Below are positions 25,459 through 33,978 of a DNA stretch of 64,000 nt, one piece after another; positions within the stretch are counted from its first letter, which is position 1, and the number at the start of each line of letters is the position of its first letter. The stretch is from the NCBI RefSeq assembly GCF_030315975.1, contig NZ_JASXSZ010000003.1, positions 305,079 through 369,078 of the forward strand. Direction: 5' to 3'. The position numbers were made by a program, and so were the translations under genes. The notes below the pieces were generated by a model. That model ran no database searches and was not told the origin of the DNA. It saw nothing but the letters and a program-made list of their open reading frames with translations. The DNA is from Microbacterium candidum. GTDB lineage: Bacteria; Actinomycetota; Actinomycetes; Actinomycetales; Microbacteriaceae.

Positions 25459-26319
25459 TTGAGCACGACAGACGCGCACCGCACCCCCTACATCCCCAAC
25501 GACGGCCCCCACCCCTGGCGTCGGTACGTCGCGATCGGCGACTCCTTCACGGAAGGCGTCGGAGACCCCGAGCCGCAGGCCGAGAACGGCCTGCGCGGCT
25601 GGGCCGACCGTGTCGCGGAGGTCCTCGCCGAGCAGGTCGACGATTTCGCGTATGCGAACCTCGCGATCCGCGGGCGCCTCATCCAGCAGATCGTCGACGA
25701 GCAGGTCGAGCCCGCACTCGCCCTCAAGCCCGATCTGGTGACGTTCTCCGCCGGCGGCAACGACGTCATCCGTCCGGGAAGCGATCCCGACGCGGTCGCC
25801 CAGCAGTTCGAGGACGCCGTCGTGCGCCTCTCGAGCGATGGTGCGACGGTCGTCGTGTTCACGGGCATCGACACGAACTTCACGCCGGTGTTCCGCGGCA
25901 TCCGCGGCAAGGTCGCGATCTACAACGAGAACATCCGCGCGATCGCCGACAAGTACGACTGCATCGTCGCCGACCAGTGGGCGCTCAAGGAGGTGCAGGA
26001 CATGCGCTTCTTCGACGACGACCGCCTGCACTACAACCCGCTCGGCCACCATGAGGTCGCCCGCATGGTGCTGCGCGCACTCAATGTGCCCAACGATCTG
26101 CAGCCGATGCAGCCGGATGCGCTGCCGTACCGCACGTGGCGCGAAGCGCGCGGCAACGACCTCGTGTGGGCGCGCGAGCACTTCGTCCCGTGGGTGCTGC
26201 GGCGCCTGCGCCACCAGTCCTCGGGCGACAACGTGACGGCGAAACGGCCCGAGCCGATGCCCGTGACGATCCTCGCCCCGGGCAAGGACGAGGCGGCCCA
26301 CCGCGGAGAGCAGGTCTGA
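25459..26319 (+). CDS. SGNH/GDSL-family hydrolase
   Basis: A 286-residue esterase/lipase-like protein. Block I is AIGDSFTEG (Ser near residue 29), block III is SAGGNDVI, and block V is DDRLHYNPLGHHEVAR, giving the Ser-Asp-His triad. No signal peptide is seen. The TTG start is chosen because it follows GAGGTGG by 5 bases and no ATG or GTG lies nearby in frame. The C-terminal 60 residues extend past the domain. The next gene, an SDR, begins one base after the stop, so they are cotranscribed. The substrate is unknown. Confidence 0.87.
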   Translation: MSTTDAHRTPYIPNDGPHPWRRYVAIGDSFTEGVGDPEPQAENGLRGWADRVAEVLAEQVDDFAYANLAIRGRLIQQIVDEQVEPALALKPDLVTFSAGGNDVIRPGSDPDAVAQQFEDAVVRLSSDGATVVVFTGIDTNFTPVFRGIRGKVAIYNENIRAIADKYDCIVADQWALKEVQDMRFFDDDRLHYNPLGHHEVARMVLRALNVPNDLQPMQPDALPYRTWREARGNDLVWAREHFVPWVLRRLRHQSSGDNVTAKRPEPMPVTILAPGKDEAAHRGEQV

Positions 26320-26320
26320 C

Positions 26321-27010
26321 GTGGCCGTGCATGTGATCACGGGTGCGGGTTCCGGTATCGGCCGGGTTCTGACCCAGCGCCTCCACGAGCGCGGCGACGA
26401 CCTGTGGCTCGTCGCCCGCGACGACGAGCGTGCAGCCGCTTTCCGCTCCGTGTTCCCCGGTTCGCACACGCTCATCGCGGATCTCTCCGACCCGCGGAGC
26501 CTGGCGGCGGCGATGGATGCGCAACGTCGGCCTTCGCGTGTGGACTCGCTGCTCCACGTGGCAGGCATCGTGGAGCTCGGGCCGATCGCCGAGACGCCCG
26601 TCGAGGCGTGGCAGCAGCAGCTCGACGTCAACGCGGTCGCTCCTGCGGAGCTGACCCGCATCCTGCTGCCGGCCCTGCGCGCCGCCCGCGGACACATCGT
26701 GTTCGTCAACTCCGGCGCCGGTCTCCGTGTGCATCCCGACTGGGGCTCGTATGCGGCGAGCAAGTTCGCGGTGCGGGCGATCGCCGACGCCCTGCGCGAA
26801 GAGGAGCGCCCGCACGGCGTTCGCGTGACGACGGTCTACCCGGGCCGCACGGCGACGCCCATGCAGGAGAAGGTGCACCGCCAGGAGGGCGCCGAGTACG
26901 ACGCGGCCCGGTGGATGCAGCCGTCCTCGGTCGCCACGACGGTCCTGATGGCGCTCGACCTTCCGCGGGACGCCGAGGTCACCGAGCTCATGGTGCGTCC
27001 GGGGGCCTGA
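26321..27010 (+). CDS. SDR family oxidoreductase
   Basis: A 229-residue classical short-chain dehydrogenase. It has TGAGSGIG (about 7-14) for NAD(P) binding, NSGAG with the catalytic Ser, and YAASK with the canonical Tyr and Lys spacing, followed by VYPGRTATPMQ. The GTG start lies one base after the stop of the SGNH gene. The substrate is unknown. It contrasts with the SDR at 2714, whose YxxxK spacing is altered. Confidence 0.88.
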   Translation: MAVHVITGAGSGIGRVLTQRLHERGDDLWLVARDDERAAAFRSVFPGSHTLIADLSDPRSLAAAMDAQRRPSRVDSLLHVAGIVELGPIAETPVEAWQQQLDVNAVAPAELTRILLPALRAARGHIVFVNSGAGLRVHPDWGSYAASKFAVRAIADALREEERPHGVRVTTVYPGRTATPMQEKVHRQEGAEYDAARWMQPSSVATTVLMALDLPRDAEVTELMVRPGA

Positions 27011-27031
27011 GCGCCCGCGGAAGCCCGGAGG

Positions 27032-27826
27032 TCAGCGGCTCCGCAGCTCCCAGAGGGCGACGGCGCTCGCGGCTGCGACGTTGAGCGAATCGACGCCGCC
27101 CGCCATCGGGATCGTCACGACGGTGTCCGCCGCGGCGAGTGCGCGACGGCTGAGCCCGTCGCCTTCCGCACCGAGGAGCAGCGCGACGCGCTCGGGGCGG
27201 TGCGCGGAGAACTCGTCGAGAGCCACGGCGTCGTCGGCAAGGGCCAGGGCTGCGACGTGCATGCCGGCGTCGTGGAGCTGATCGAAGGACTCCAGGCGCG
27301 TCCACGGCACCTGGAATACGGTGCCCATGCTGACGCGGACGCTCCGGCGATAGAGCGGGTCTGCGCACCGGGGGCTCACGAGCACGGCGTCGGCGCCGAG
27401 TCCGGCTGCGGCCCGGAACGCCGCGCCGACATTGGTGTGGTCGACGATGTCCTCGAGGACGAGCACCAGTCGCGCTCCGGCGACGACCTCCGCGACGGCG
27501 GGCAGCGGCGGGCGGTGCATCGCCGCGAGGGCGCCGCGGTGCACCGCGTATCCGGTGACCGCCTCGGCGATCGCCGCGGAGACGACGAACACCTCGACAT
27601 CGTCGTCGGACGCGAGCATCCCCTCGACGTCGGGGACCCACTTCTCCTGCACCAGAATCGACCGCGGGCGGTGTCCGGCGCGCAGCGCGCGGCCGATCAC
27701 CTTGGCCGATTCCGCGATGTACAGCCCGCCCTCCGGCTCCAGAACGCGGCGCAGAGCGACGTCGGTGAGGTCGCGGTAGTCCGCCAGTCTCGGATCGGCG
27801 GCATCGTCGACAGGGACCAGGCGCAT
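27032..27826 (-). CDS. TrmH/SpoU-type rRNA or tRNA 2'-O-methyltransferase
   Basis: A 264-residue SPOUT-fold methyltransferase. The N-terminal RNA-binding region (about 1-95, with YIAESAKVIGRALRAG) is followed by the knotted catalytic domain with motif 1 EDIVDHTNVGAAFRAA, motif 2 ALLLGAEGDGLS and motif 3 IPMAGGVDSLNVAAA. The target nucleotide cannot be told from sequence. ATG at 27824-27826 is chosen (MRLVPVDD); the frame is open to an ATG at 27853 that would add nine residues. It is convergent with the SDR gene. Confidence 0.88.
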   Translation of the reverse strand: MRLVPVDDAADPRLADYRDLTDVALRRVLEPEGGLYIAESAKVIGRALRAGHRPRSILVQEKWVPDVEGMLASDDDVEVFVVSAAIAEAVTGYAVHRGALAAMHRPPLPAVAEVVAGARLVLVLEDIVDHTNVGAAFRAAAGLGADAVLVSPRCADPLYRRSVRVSMGTVFQVPWTRLESFDQLHDAGMHVAALALADDAVALDEFSAHRPERVALLLGAEGDGLSRRALAAADTVVTIPMAGGVDSLNVAAASAVALWELRSR

Positions 27827-27872
27827 GCATCCAGCATGCCTCAGCCGTAACATCCCGGAAAACCGCGCCCTC

Positions 27873-27878
27873 TACACT
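27873..27878 (+). promoter_or_regulatory. -10 element of sirtuin gene
   Basis: TACACT lies 21 bases before the ATG, with a GGGAGG ribosome site between them. No clear -35. Confidence 0.4.
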
Positions 27879-27899
27879 CGGCGTGCAGGGAGGTGCTCC

Positions 27900-28751
27900 A
27901 TGACCGCGACTCTCGAACTCGACGCGCCGACGGCGGCACTGGTCGAGCGTGCCATCGAAGCGCTCGCCGGCCGCCAGATCGCGGTGCTGACGGGCGCGGG
28001 TGTCTCCACGGACTCCGGCATCCCGGACTACCGGGGCGAGGGCGCACCCGTGCGGACGCCGATGACATTCGACCGGTTCCTGGAATCCGATGCGGCCCGC
28101 CGCCGCTACTGGGTCGGCAGCCAGCTCGGATGGCGCTCCTTCTCCGGGACGGAGCCCAACGCCGGACATCGCGCGCTCGCCCGGCTCGAGCTGGACGGCG
28201 TCGCGACAGGCGTCGTCACGCAGAACGTCGACGGCCTGCACCTGCGTGCCGGCACGCAGCGGCTCGTCGAGCTGCACGGCACGATGCGCCGCATCGTCTG
28301 CCTGCACTGCGGGCAGGTCTTCGATCGTCGCGACGTCTCGGCGCGGATCGAGGCGGACAACCCGTGGCTCTCTCGACCCGCCGACATCATCCTCGGTCCC
28401 GACGGCGATGTCACCCCCGAGAGCGTCGAGGGATTCGTGCTCCCCGAGTGCACGGTGTGCGGCGGCATCCTCAAACCCGACGTCGTGTTCTTCGGCGAGT
28501 TCATCCCGCCGGCCAAGTTCCGTGAGGCGGAGCAGCTGGTGCACGCGAGCGACGCGCTCCTCGTGGCCGGATCGTCGCTCGTGGTGAACTCGGGCGTGCG
28601 GCTCGTCGAGCGGGCACGCCGCCGCCGCATGCCGATCGTCATCGTCAACCGCGGGCAGACGCGCGCGGACCCCTGGGCGACGGTCAAGATCGACGCGGGC
28701 ACGACCGAGGTGCTCAGCATCCTCGCAGGCCGCCTCACCCGCGAAAGCTAG
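27900..28751 (+). CDS. Sir2-family NAD-dependent protein deacylase
   Basis: A 283-residue sirtuin that removes acyl groups from lysines using NAD. Signatures: LTGAGVSTDSGIPDYRG (about 36-52), TQNVDGLH, catalytic His in ELHGTMRRI, zinc ligands CLHC and, after an insertion, CTVC, then GSSLVVNSG and IVNRGQT. A 25-residue insert lies between the two Cys pairs. Start ATG follows GGGAGG. Its TAG stop is also the first three bases of the -10 hexamer for the next gene. Confidence 0.9.
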   Translation: MTATLELDAPTAALVERAIEALAGRQIAVLTGAGVSTDSGIPDYRGEGAPVRTPMTFDRFLESDAARRRYWVGSQLGWRSFSGTEPNAGHRALARLELDGVATGVVTQNVDGLHLRAGTQRLVELHGTMRRIVCLHCGQVFDRRDVSARIEADNPWLSRPADIILGPDGDVTPESVEGFVLPECTVCGGILKPDVVFFGEFIPPAKFREAEQLVHASDALLVAGSSLVVNSGVRLVERARRRRMPIVIVNRGQTRADPWATVKIDAGTTEVLSILAGRLTRES

Positions 28752-28754
28752 GCT
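28749..28754 (+). promoter_or_regulatory. -10 element of histidine phosphatase gene (leaderless)
   Basis: TAGGCT, 6 bases before the ATG. Its TAG is the stop codon of the sirtuin gene. Confidence 0.45.
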
Positions 28755-28760
28755 CGACGG

Positions 28761-29375
28761 ATGACCACCCTCGTGTTCGTCCGCCACGGAGAGACCGACT
28801 GGAATCTCCGCGGACGCATCCAGGGGACGACTGACATCCCGCTGAACGACACGGGCCGGACGCAGGCGATGGATGCCGCGGACGCGCTGCGCGGGGAGCT
28901 GGACGGCCACGTCGCGATCGTGACGAGCGATCTGTCTCGCGCCCGCGAGACCGCCGACATCATCGCCGAGCGGCTCGGCCTCCCGGCGCCGCAGGCCTAC
29001 CCGCACCTGCGCGAGCGCGCGTACGGCGAGGCCGAGGGGCTCACCTCCGACGAGATCGCGCAGCGGTGGGGACCGATGCACTCCGCCGACGTCCCGGGCG
29101 CCGAATCCGCGGCGGCGTTGCGGCGCCGCGCGCTGCACGGTGTCCGCAGAGTGGTGCGCGACGTGCGGCGGGCGAGCGCCCCCGCACCGGCGACCGTCAT
29201 CGTCGTGTCGCACGGGGCGTTGATCCGCGAGCTCGCCCGGCACGCCACGCGCGGCGACCTGCCAGAGCCCGGCACGCGCCTGCCGAACGGCGGAGGCTAC
29301 ACGATGCTCTGGGAGCGCGAGCGCCTCCGGATCGTCGACGACTCGCGCAGCGTCGAGACCGCCCTCGTCGACTGA
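28761..29375 (+). CDS. Histidine phosphatase family protein
   Basis: A 204-residue phosphoglycerate mutase-like phosphatase. It begins with the catalytic FVRHGETDWN (His at residue 9), contains SDLSRARETADIIAERLG, RERAYGEAEGLTSDE, and the second catalytic His in VVSHGALIREL. The reaction is dephosphorylation of a small molecule; the substrate is unknown. No ribosome site is present, but TAGGCT lies 6 bases upstream, so it is probably leaderless. Confidence 0.9.
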   Translation: MTTLVFVRHGETDWNLRGRIQGTTDIPLNDTGRTQAMDAADALRGELDGHVAIVTSDLSRARETADIIAERLGLPAPQAYPHLRERAYGEAEGLTSDEIAQRWGPMHSADVPGAESAAALRRRALHGVRRVVRDVRRASAPAPATVIVVSHGALIRELARHATRGDLPEPGTRLPNGGGYTMLWERERLRIVDDSRSVETALVD

Positions 29376-29387
29376 CGCGACCGGAAC

Positions 29388-29454
29388 TCCTCACATCTCA
29401 CGCGACACGCAGGCCGCAGCGGCCGTCGGTCGCTGTTCGCACTGCGCGTGAGGA
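29388..29454. other. Interrupted inverted repeat between convergent genes
   Basis: TCCTCAC and TCACGCG (29388-29404) are both matched by CGCGTGAGGA at 29445-29454. A small GGCC-GCAGC-GGCC hairpin lies between. It is in the 102-base gap after the phosphatase gene and before the end of the lyase gene, and may act as a terminator. Confidence 0.35.
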
Positions 29455-29477
29455 ATGATGTCAGGGCATCGACGCGT

Positions 29478-30281
29478 TCAGAGGCGGTCGAGCACCCGCC
29501 GCGCGTGCCGGAGGACGGGCTCGTCGACCATGCGGCCCTCGAACGCGAACACGCCGCGCTCCCCCGCCGCCGCGGTGAGCACGCGCTGCGCCCACTCGGC
29601 CTCGTCGAGCGACGGCCGGTACGCATCGCGGATGACGTCGACCTGCGACGGATGGATGCAGGCGGTCGCGGCGAACCCGGAGGCCGCCGCATCCTTCGCC
29701 TCGCGCTTGAGCCCCTTGACGTCGGCGATGTCCAGATGCACGGCGTCGATCGCCGCCTTCCCGTACGCGCCGGCAGCGACCAGCACCCGCGAGCGGGCGT
29801 AGCGGGCCACGTCCCGGTAGCGGCCGCGCGCGTTCCGGCTCGCCGTGCCGCCGAGCGATGCCACGAGATCCTCGGCGCCCCACATGAGCGCCGTGACACG
29901 TTCGAGCGACGCGATGCGCCCCGCGTTCTCGACACCGCGTGCGCTCTCGCACAGGGCGACGACCTCGAAGCGGGTGTCGATGCGGTCCAGGCGCTTGGGC
30001 GACTCGGCCTTCGCGACCATGATCGTGCGGATGTCCGTCTGCGAGAGGGTCGCCATGTCGTCCGCGAAGTCCGCCGTACCCGTCGGGTTCACCCGGACGA
30101 TGACGCGCGCGGGATCGAGCTCCGCATCGATGAGCGCACCGCGTGCACCCGGCTTGTCCGCGGGGGCGACGGCGTCCTCGAGATCGACGATGACAGCGTC
30201 GGCACGCTCGAGCGCCTTCGCGTAGCGCTCCGGGCGATCGGCCGGACAGAACAGGATCGCGGGACCGAGCGCGAAGCTCAT
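29478..30281 (-). CDS. HpcH/HpaI aldolase / CitE-like beta-hydroxyacyl-CoA lyase
   Basis: A 267-residue TIM-barrel lyase (FCPADRPERYAKALERADAVIVDLEDAVAP at the N-terminus, MVAKAES, ALCESARGVEN, WGAEDL, IHPSQV). Mg-binding Glu and Asp of the CitE family are present. In Mycobacterium tuberculosis the homologous position in the liu-bkd region is held by CitE Rv2498c, a beta-hydroxyacyl-CoA lyase linked to leucine and itaconate breakdown, so a role in cleaving hydroxymethylglutaryl-CoA or citramalyl-CoA is likely. The ATG overlaps the MaoC stop. Last gene of the five-gene operon. Confidence 0.85.
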   Translation of the reverse strand: MSFALGPAILFCPADRPERYAKALERADAVIVDLEDAVAPADKPGARGALIDAELDPARVIVRVNPTGTADFADDMATLSQTDIRTIMVAKAESPKRLDRIDTRFEVVALCESARGVENAGRIASLERVTALMWGAEDLVASLGGTASRNARGRYRDVARYARSRVLVAAGAYGKAAIDAVHLDIADVKGLKREAKDAAASGFAATACIHPSQVDVIRDAYRPSLDEAEWAQRVLTAAAGERGVFAFEGRMVDEPVLRHARRVLDRL

Positions 30282-30790
30282 GCGTGGCTGTCCAGGATGG
30301 CGACCTCCGGGTCGGTCTCGGGCTCCGTAGGCCGGCAGAGCATGAGCGCGACGCGGGACGCCGTTGCCACGACGACGCCGTCCTGGTTGCGTCCGGTGTG
30401 CGTCATGGTGACGATGCCCTGACCTGGCCGGGACGCGGAGAGCCGTACCGCGGTGATCTCGGTCTCGGTGTAGAGCGTGTCGCCGGCGAACAGGGGCGCC
30501 GGGAACGAGATGTCCCCGAGGCCGAGCTGGGCGACAAGGGTGCCCTGCGTGAGCTGGGCGACCGAGGCTCCCACCATCGTCGCGAGCGTCCACATGGAGT
30601 TCATGAGACGCTGCCCGAATGGCTGGGTCGCCGAATAGGCGGCGTCCAGATGCAAGGCCTGCGTGTTCATCGTGAGAGAGGAGAAGAGGACGTTGTCGGC
30701 CTCGGTCGCGGTGCGTCCAGGACGGTGCAGGTACCGAGCGCCGACCTCGAACTCCTCGAACCAGAGACCGCGCTGCAGAGTGACGGTCAT
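30278..30790 (-). CDS. MaoC-like (R)-enoyl-CoA hydratase/dehydratase
   Basis: A 170-residue single hot-dog domain protein (GARYLHRPGRTATEADNVLFSSLTMNTQALHLDAAYS, with Asp/His hydratase-type region, and LGDISFPAPLFAGDTLYTETEI). In this operon it would hydrate 3-methylglutaconyl-CoA or a related enoyl-CoA, taking the place of a crotonase. This is inference from position; the same order exists as Rv2499c in mycobacteria. ATG lies 4 bases after the dehydrogenase stop. Confidence 0.85.
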   Translation of the reverse strand: MTVTLQRGLWFEEFEVGARYLHRPGRTATEADNVLFSSLTMNTQALHLDAAYSATQPFGQRLMNSMWTLATMVGASVAQLTQGTLVAQLGLGDISFPAPLFAGDTLYTETEITAVRLSASRPGQGIVTMTHTGRNQDGVVVATASRVALMLCRPTEPETDPEVAILDSHA

Positions 30791-30794
30791 GACG

Positions 30795-31946
30795 TCACGC
30801 TACTCCGAGCGCGCGGGCGATGACGAGGAGCTGGACCTCGTTCGTGCCCTCGCCGATCTCGAGGATCTTCGAGTCGCGGTAGTGGCGCGCGACGAGGAAC
30901 TCGTTCATGAACCCGTTGCCGCCGAACAGCTGCGTGGCATCCCGCGCGTTGTCCATCGCCGCGTCGCTCGCCGTGAGCTTCGCGATCGCCGCCTCGGTCT
31001 TGAACGGGAGCCCGTTGTCGCGCAGGCGCGCCGCATGGTGCCACGCGAGACGCGCGTTGTGGACGCGCATCTGCATGCGCGCGAGGAGGAACTGGACGTG
31101 CTGACGCGTCGACAGCGAGCTGCCGAACACCGTACGGCTCCGGGAGTACTTCAACGCCTCTTCGAGGCATCCCTCCGCCGCCCCCGTCGAGAGGGCGGCG
31201 ATCGCGATGCGTCCCTCGTCGAGCGTCTGCAGGAAGTTCGCGAACCCGCGCCCGCGCTCGCCGAGGAGGTTCTCCTCGGGCACGCGCGCATCGGCGAAGG
31301 TCAGCGGATGCGTGTCGGACGAGTGCCACCCGACCTTGTCGTAGGCGGGCTCGACCGTGAAGCCCGGCGTGCCGTTGGGCACGATGATCGTCGAGATCTT
31401 CTTGCGCCCGTTCTCCTCACCGGTGACCGCGGTGACCGTGACGAAGCGCGTGATCGCGGTGCCGGAGTTCGTGATGAACTGCTTCGACCCGTTGATCACC
31501 CACTCGCCGGCCTCGAGCCGCGCGGTGGTCCGAGTGGCCCCCGCATCGGAACCCGCCTCCGGCTCGGTGAGCCCGAATCCGGCGAGGGACTTCGCGGACA
31601 GGAGGTCGGGCAGGTACTCGGCCTTCTGCGCGTCGGTGCCGAAGTTGAAGACGGGCATCGCCCCGAGGCACGTCGCGGCCTCGAGCGTGATCGCGATCGA
31701 CTGGTCGACGCGGGCGAGGCCCTCGATTGCGAGGCACAGCGCGAAGAAGTCGCCACCCTGGCCCCCGACCTCTTCGGGGAACGGCAGGCCGAACAGGCCC
31801 AGCTCCCCCATCTGTGCGACGACGTCGAGCGGAAGCTCGTGGTCGCGGTCGGCCTCGTACGAGCGCGGGGCGACGACCTCGTCCGCGAACTCGCGGACGA
31901 GCCGCGCGAGTTCGACCTCGTCCTCGGTGAGCGTGCTGTCGATCAT
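30795..31946 (-). CDS. Acyl-CoA dehydrogenase (isovaleryl-CoA dehydrogenase-like)
   Basis: A 383-residue FAD enzyme. It has the N-terminal helical domain, the beta domain (GFGLTEPEAGSDAGATRTTA and INGSKQFITNSG, about 120-165), and the C-terminal domain with RTVFGSSLSTRQHVQF and LFGGNGFMNEF...EGTNEVQ. In this operon, between the carboxylase genes and the hydratase, its substrate is most likely isovaleryl-CoA. ATG at 31944-31946 follows GAGGAGGATCC. No ETF gene is nearby. Confidence 0.9.
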   Translation of the reverse strand: MIDSTLTEDEVELARLVREFADEVVAPRSYEADRDHELPLDVVAQMGELGLFGLPFPEEVGGQGGDFFALCLAIEGLARVDQSIAITLEAATCLGAMPVFNFGTDAQKAEYLPDLLSAKSLAGFGLTEPEAGSDAGATRTTARLEAGEWVINGSKQFITNSGTAITRFVTVTAVTGEENGRKKISTIIVPNGTPGFTVEPAYDKVGWHSSDTHPLTFADARVPEENLLGERGRGFANFLQTLDEGRIAIAALSTGAAEGCLEEALKYSRSRTVFGSSLSTRQHVQFLLARMQMRVHNARLAWHHAARLRDNGLPFKTEAAIAKLTASDAAMDNARDATQLFGGNGFMNEFLVARHYRDSKILEIGEGTNEVQLLVIARALGVA

Positions 31947-31965
31947 GGATCCTCCTCGGGGGATG

Positions 31966-33972
31966 TCAGTCTTGCGTGACGGGCGCCGGCGCGTCGACGC
32001 GCGCGAGCAGTTCGCCGAGGCGCACCTGGGCGCCAGGGGCGACGGACAGAATGACGACGCCGTCGTGCGGAGCGGTGACCGGGTGCTCCATCTTCATGGC
32101 CTCGATGGTCGCGATGCGGTCTCCCGTCGTCACGGCGTCGCCGTCGGCGACGTGTACCGCGACAACGGCGCCCGGCATGGGGGCGCGCAGCTCCGGATCG
32201 GATGCGGCGTCCCCCCGCTCGCGGCGGGCGAGACGCAGGTCCGCGGCCTCGCGGCGGGTCAGCGGACGCAGGGCGGTGGTGACGCCGTCGGCGTGCACCC
32301 AGAGCAGACCGTCCGGGTCCTCGGCGAGGGCCGCACCCTGCGGCAGCGCGCGGCCGAGAGCGCGCCTGCTGCGCAGGCCGCCCATGGCGACCTCGGGGCC
32401 GGGTTCTGCCGCCACGGCGGACCGGATGGCACCGTCGGAGGACTCGAAGGCCTGTGCGACGGGGACGTCGGGCGCGTCCAGCCGGCGGCCGGAGCGCGAG
32501 AGCCACAGCGGCGAGGCGTGTCCGGCGTCTTGCTCGGGCATGGCGGCATCGCGGGCGGCGACGAACGTCGCGGCGGCCGTCAGTGCGAGAAGTGACGGCT
32601 CCGGGTCGACGTGGGGCGGCAGCCGGTCGATGAGCCCCGTGTCGAGGTCTCCCGCGGCCACGGCGGGCTCGTTCAGCAGCTCGCGGAGGAACCCGATATT
32701 GCTCTCGACGCCGAGGAGCACCGTGTCGGCGAGTGCGGCGTCGAGCGCAGAGACGGCGGCCGACCGATCGGGTGCGTGCGCGATGACCTTCGCGATCATG
32801 GGGTCGTAGTCGGCGGTGACGACGGAACCGGTCTCGATCGCCGCATCCGCTCGCACCTCGGCGCGCTCGGCGACCGGGGTGAGCGCAGGCCGCCAGTCGA
32901 GCACCGTGCCCGTCTGGGGCAGGAATCCGCGCGCCGGGCTCTCCGCATACACACGGGCCTCGATCGCATGTCCCCCGAGCACCACGTCGTCCTGCCTCAG
33001 CGGCAGCTCCGCTCCCGCCGCCGCAAGCAGCTGCAGCTCCACGAGGTCGAGCCCGGTGACCATCTCGGTCACGGGATGCTCCACCTGCAGGCGCGTGTTC
33101 ATCTCGATGAAGAAGAAGTCGTCGGGTCGGTCGCCCGCGACGAGGAACTCGACCGTCCCCGCCCCGACATAGTCGACACTCGCGGCCGCGGCGCAGGCCG
33201 CCGCGCCGAGCCGGGCACGCGTCGCCTCGTCGACCACGGGCGAGGGCGCCTCCTCGATGACCTTCTGGTGCCGACGCTGGAGCGTGCACTCGCGCTCCCC
33301 GAGGTGGATGACGTTGCCGTGCCGGTCCGCCATCACCTGCACCTCGATGTGCCGCGGGCGCTCGATGAGCCGCTCGAGGAGCAGCGTGTCGTCGCCGAAG
33401 GCGGCGGCCGACACGCGTCGCGCCGTGGCGAGCGCCTCGGGGAGCTCGGCTGCGGAGCGGACGACCTGCATCCCCTTCCCCCCACCGCCGGCGGACGGCT
33501 TCACGAGCAGCGGGTAGCCCGCTGCCTCCGCCTGCTCCGCGATCTCGCCGTCGGTGAGGCCGGCGGCGCTGAAGCCGGGGACGATCGGCACGCCGTAGGC
33601 GCCGACGTGGTCGCGCGCGCGGATCTTGTCGCCCATGACTTCGAGAGCGCGCTCCCCCGGTCCGATGAACACGATTCCGGCGTCCGCGCACGCGCGGCCG
33701 AAGGCGGCGTTCTCGGACAGGAACCCGTAGCCGGGGTGCACCGCCTGCGCGCCGGTCTCGACGGCGGCGGCGATGACCGCGTCGATCGACAGGTACGACG
33801 CGGACGCCGCCGCCGGGCCGATGCGCACCGCGATGTCCGCCTCGCGCACGTGCGGGGCTTCGGCATCCGCATCGCTGTAGACGGCGACCGAGCGGATGCC
33901 GAGCCGGCGCAGCGTGCGGATGACGCGACGGGCGATCTCGCCGCGGTTCGCGACCAGGACTGTTTCAAACAT
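31966..33972 (-). CDS. Acyl-CoA carboxylase alpha subunit (biotin carboxylase plus BCCP)
   Basis: A 668-residue subunit. The biotin carboxylase domain spans about 1-450 ([56 protein letters not shown]), and the biotinyl domain is at the C-terminus with the biotin Lys in EAMKMEHPV (about 627). It transfers CO2 from ATP-activated bicarbonate to biotin. With the beta subunit next to it, the likely substrate is 3-methylcrotonyl-CoA. ATG 6 bases after the beta-subunit stop. Confidence 0.92.
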   Translation of the reverse strand: MFETVLVANRGEIARRVIRTLRRLGIRSVAVYSDADAEAPHVREADIAVRIGPAAASASYLSIDAVIAAAVETGAQAVHPGYGFLSENAAFGRACADAGIVFIGPGERALEVMGDKIRARDHVGAYGVPIVPGFSAAGLTDGEIAEQAEAAGYPLLVKPSAGGGGKGMQVVRSAAELPEALATARRVSAAAFGDDTLLLERLIERPRHIEVQVMADRHGNVIHLGERECTLQRRHQKVIEEAPSPVVDEATRARLGAAACAAAASVDYVGAGTVEFLVAGDRPDDFFFIEMNTRLQVEHPVTEMVTGLDLVELQLLAAAGAELPLRQDDVVLGGHAIEARVYAESPARGFLPQTGTVLDWRPALTPVAERAEVRADAAIETGSVVTADYDPMIAKVIAHAPDRSAAVSALDAALADTVLLGVESNIGFLRELLNEPAVAAGDLDTGLIDRLPPHVDPEPSLLALTAAATFVAARDAAMPEQDAGHASPLWLSRSGRRLDAPDVPVAQAFESSDGAIRSAVAAEPGPEVAMGGLRSRRALGRALPQGAALAEDPDGLLWVHADGVTTALRPLTRREAADLRLARRERGDAASDPELRAPMPGAVVAVHVADGDAVTTGDRIATIEAMKMEHPVTAPHDGVVILSVAPGAQVRLGELLARVDAPAPVTQD

Positions 33973-33978
33973 GCGGTG

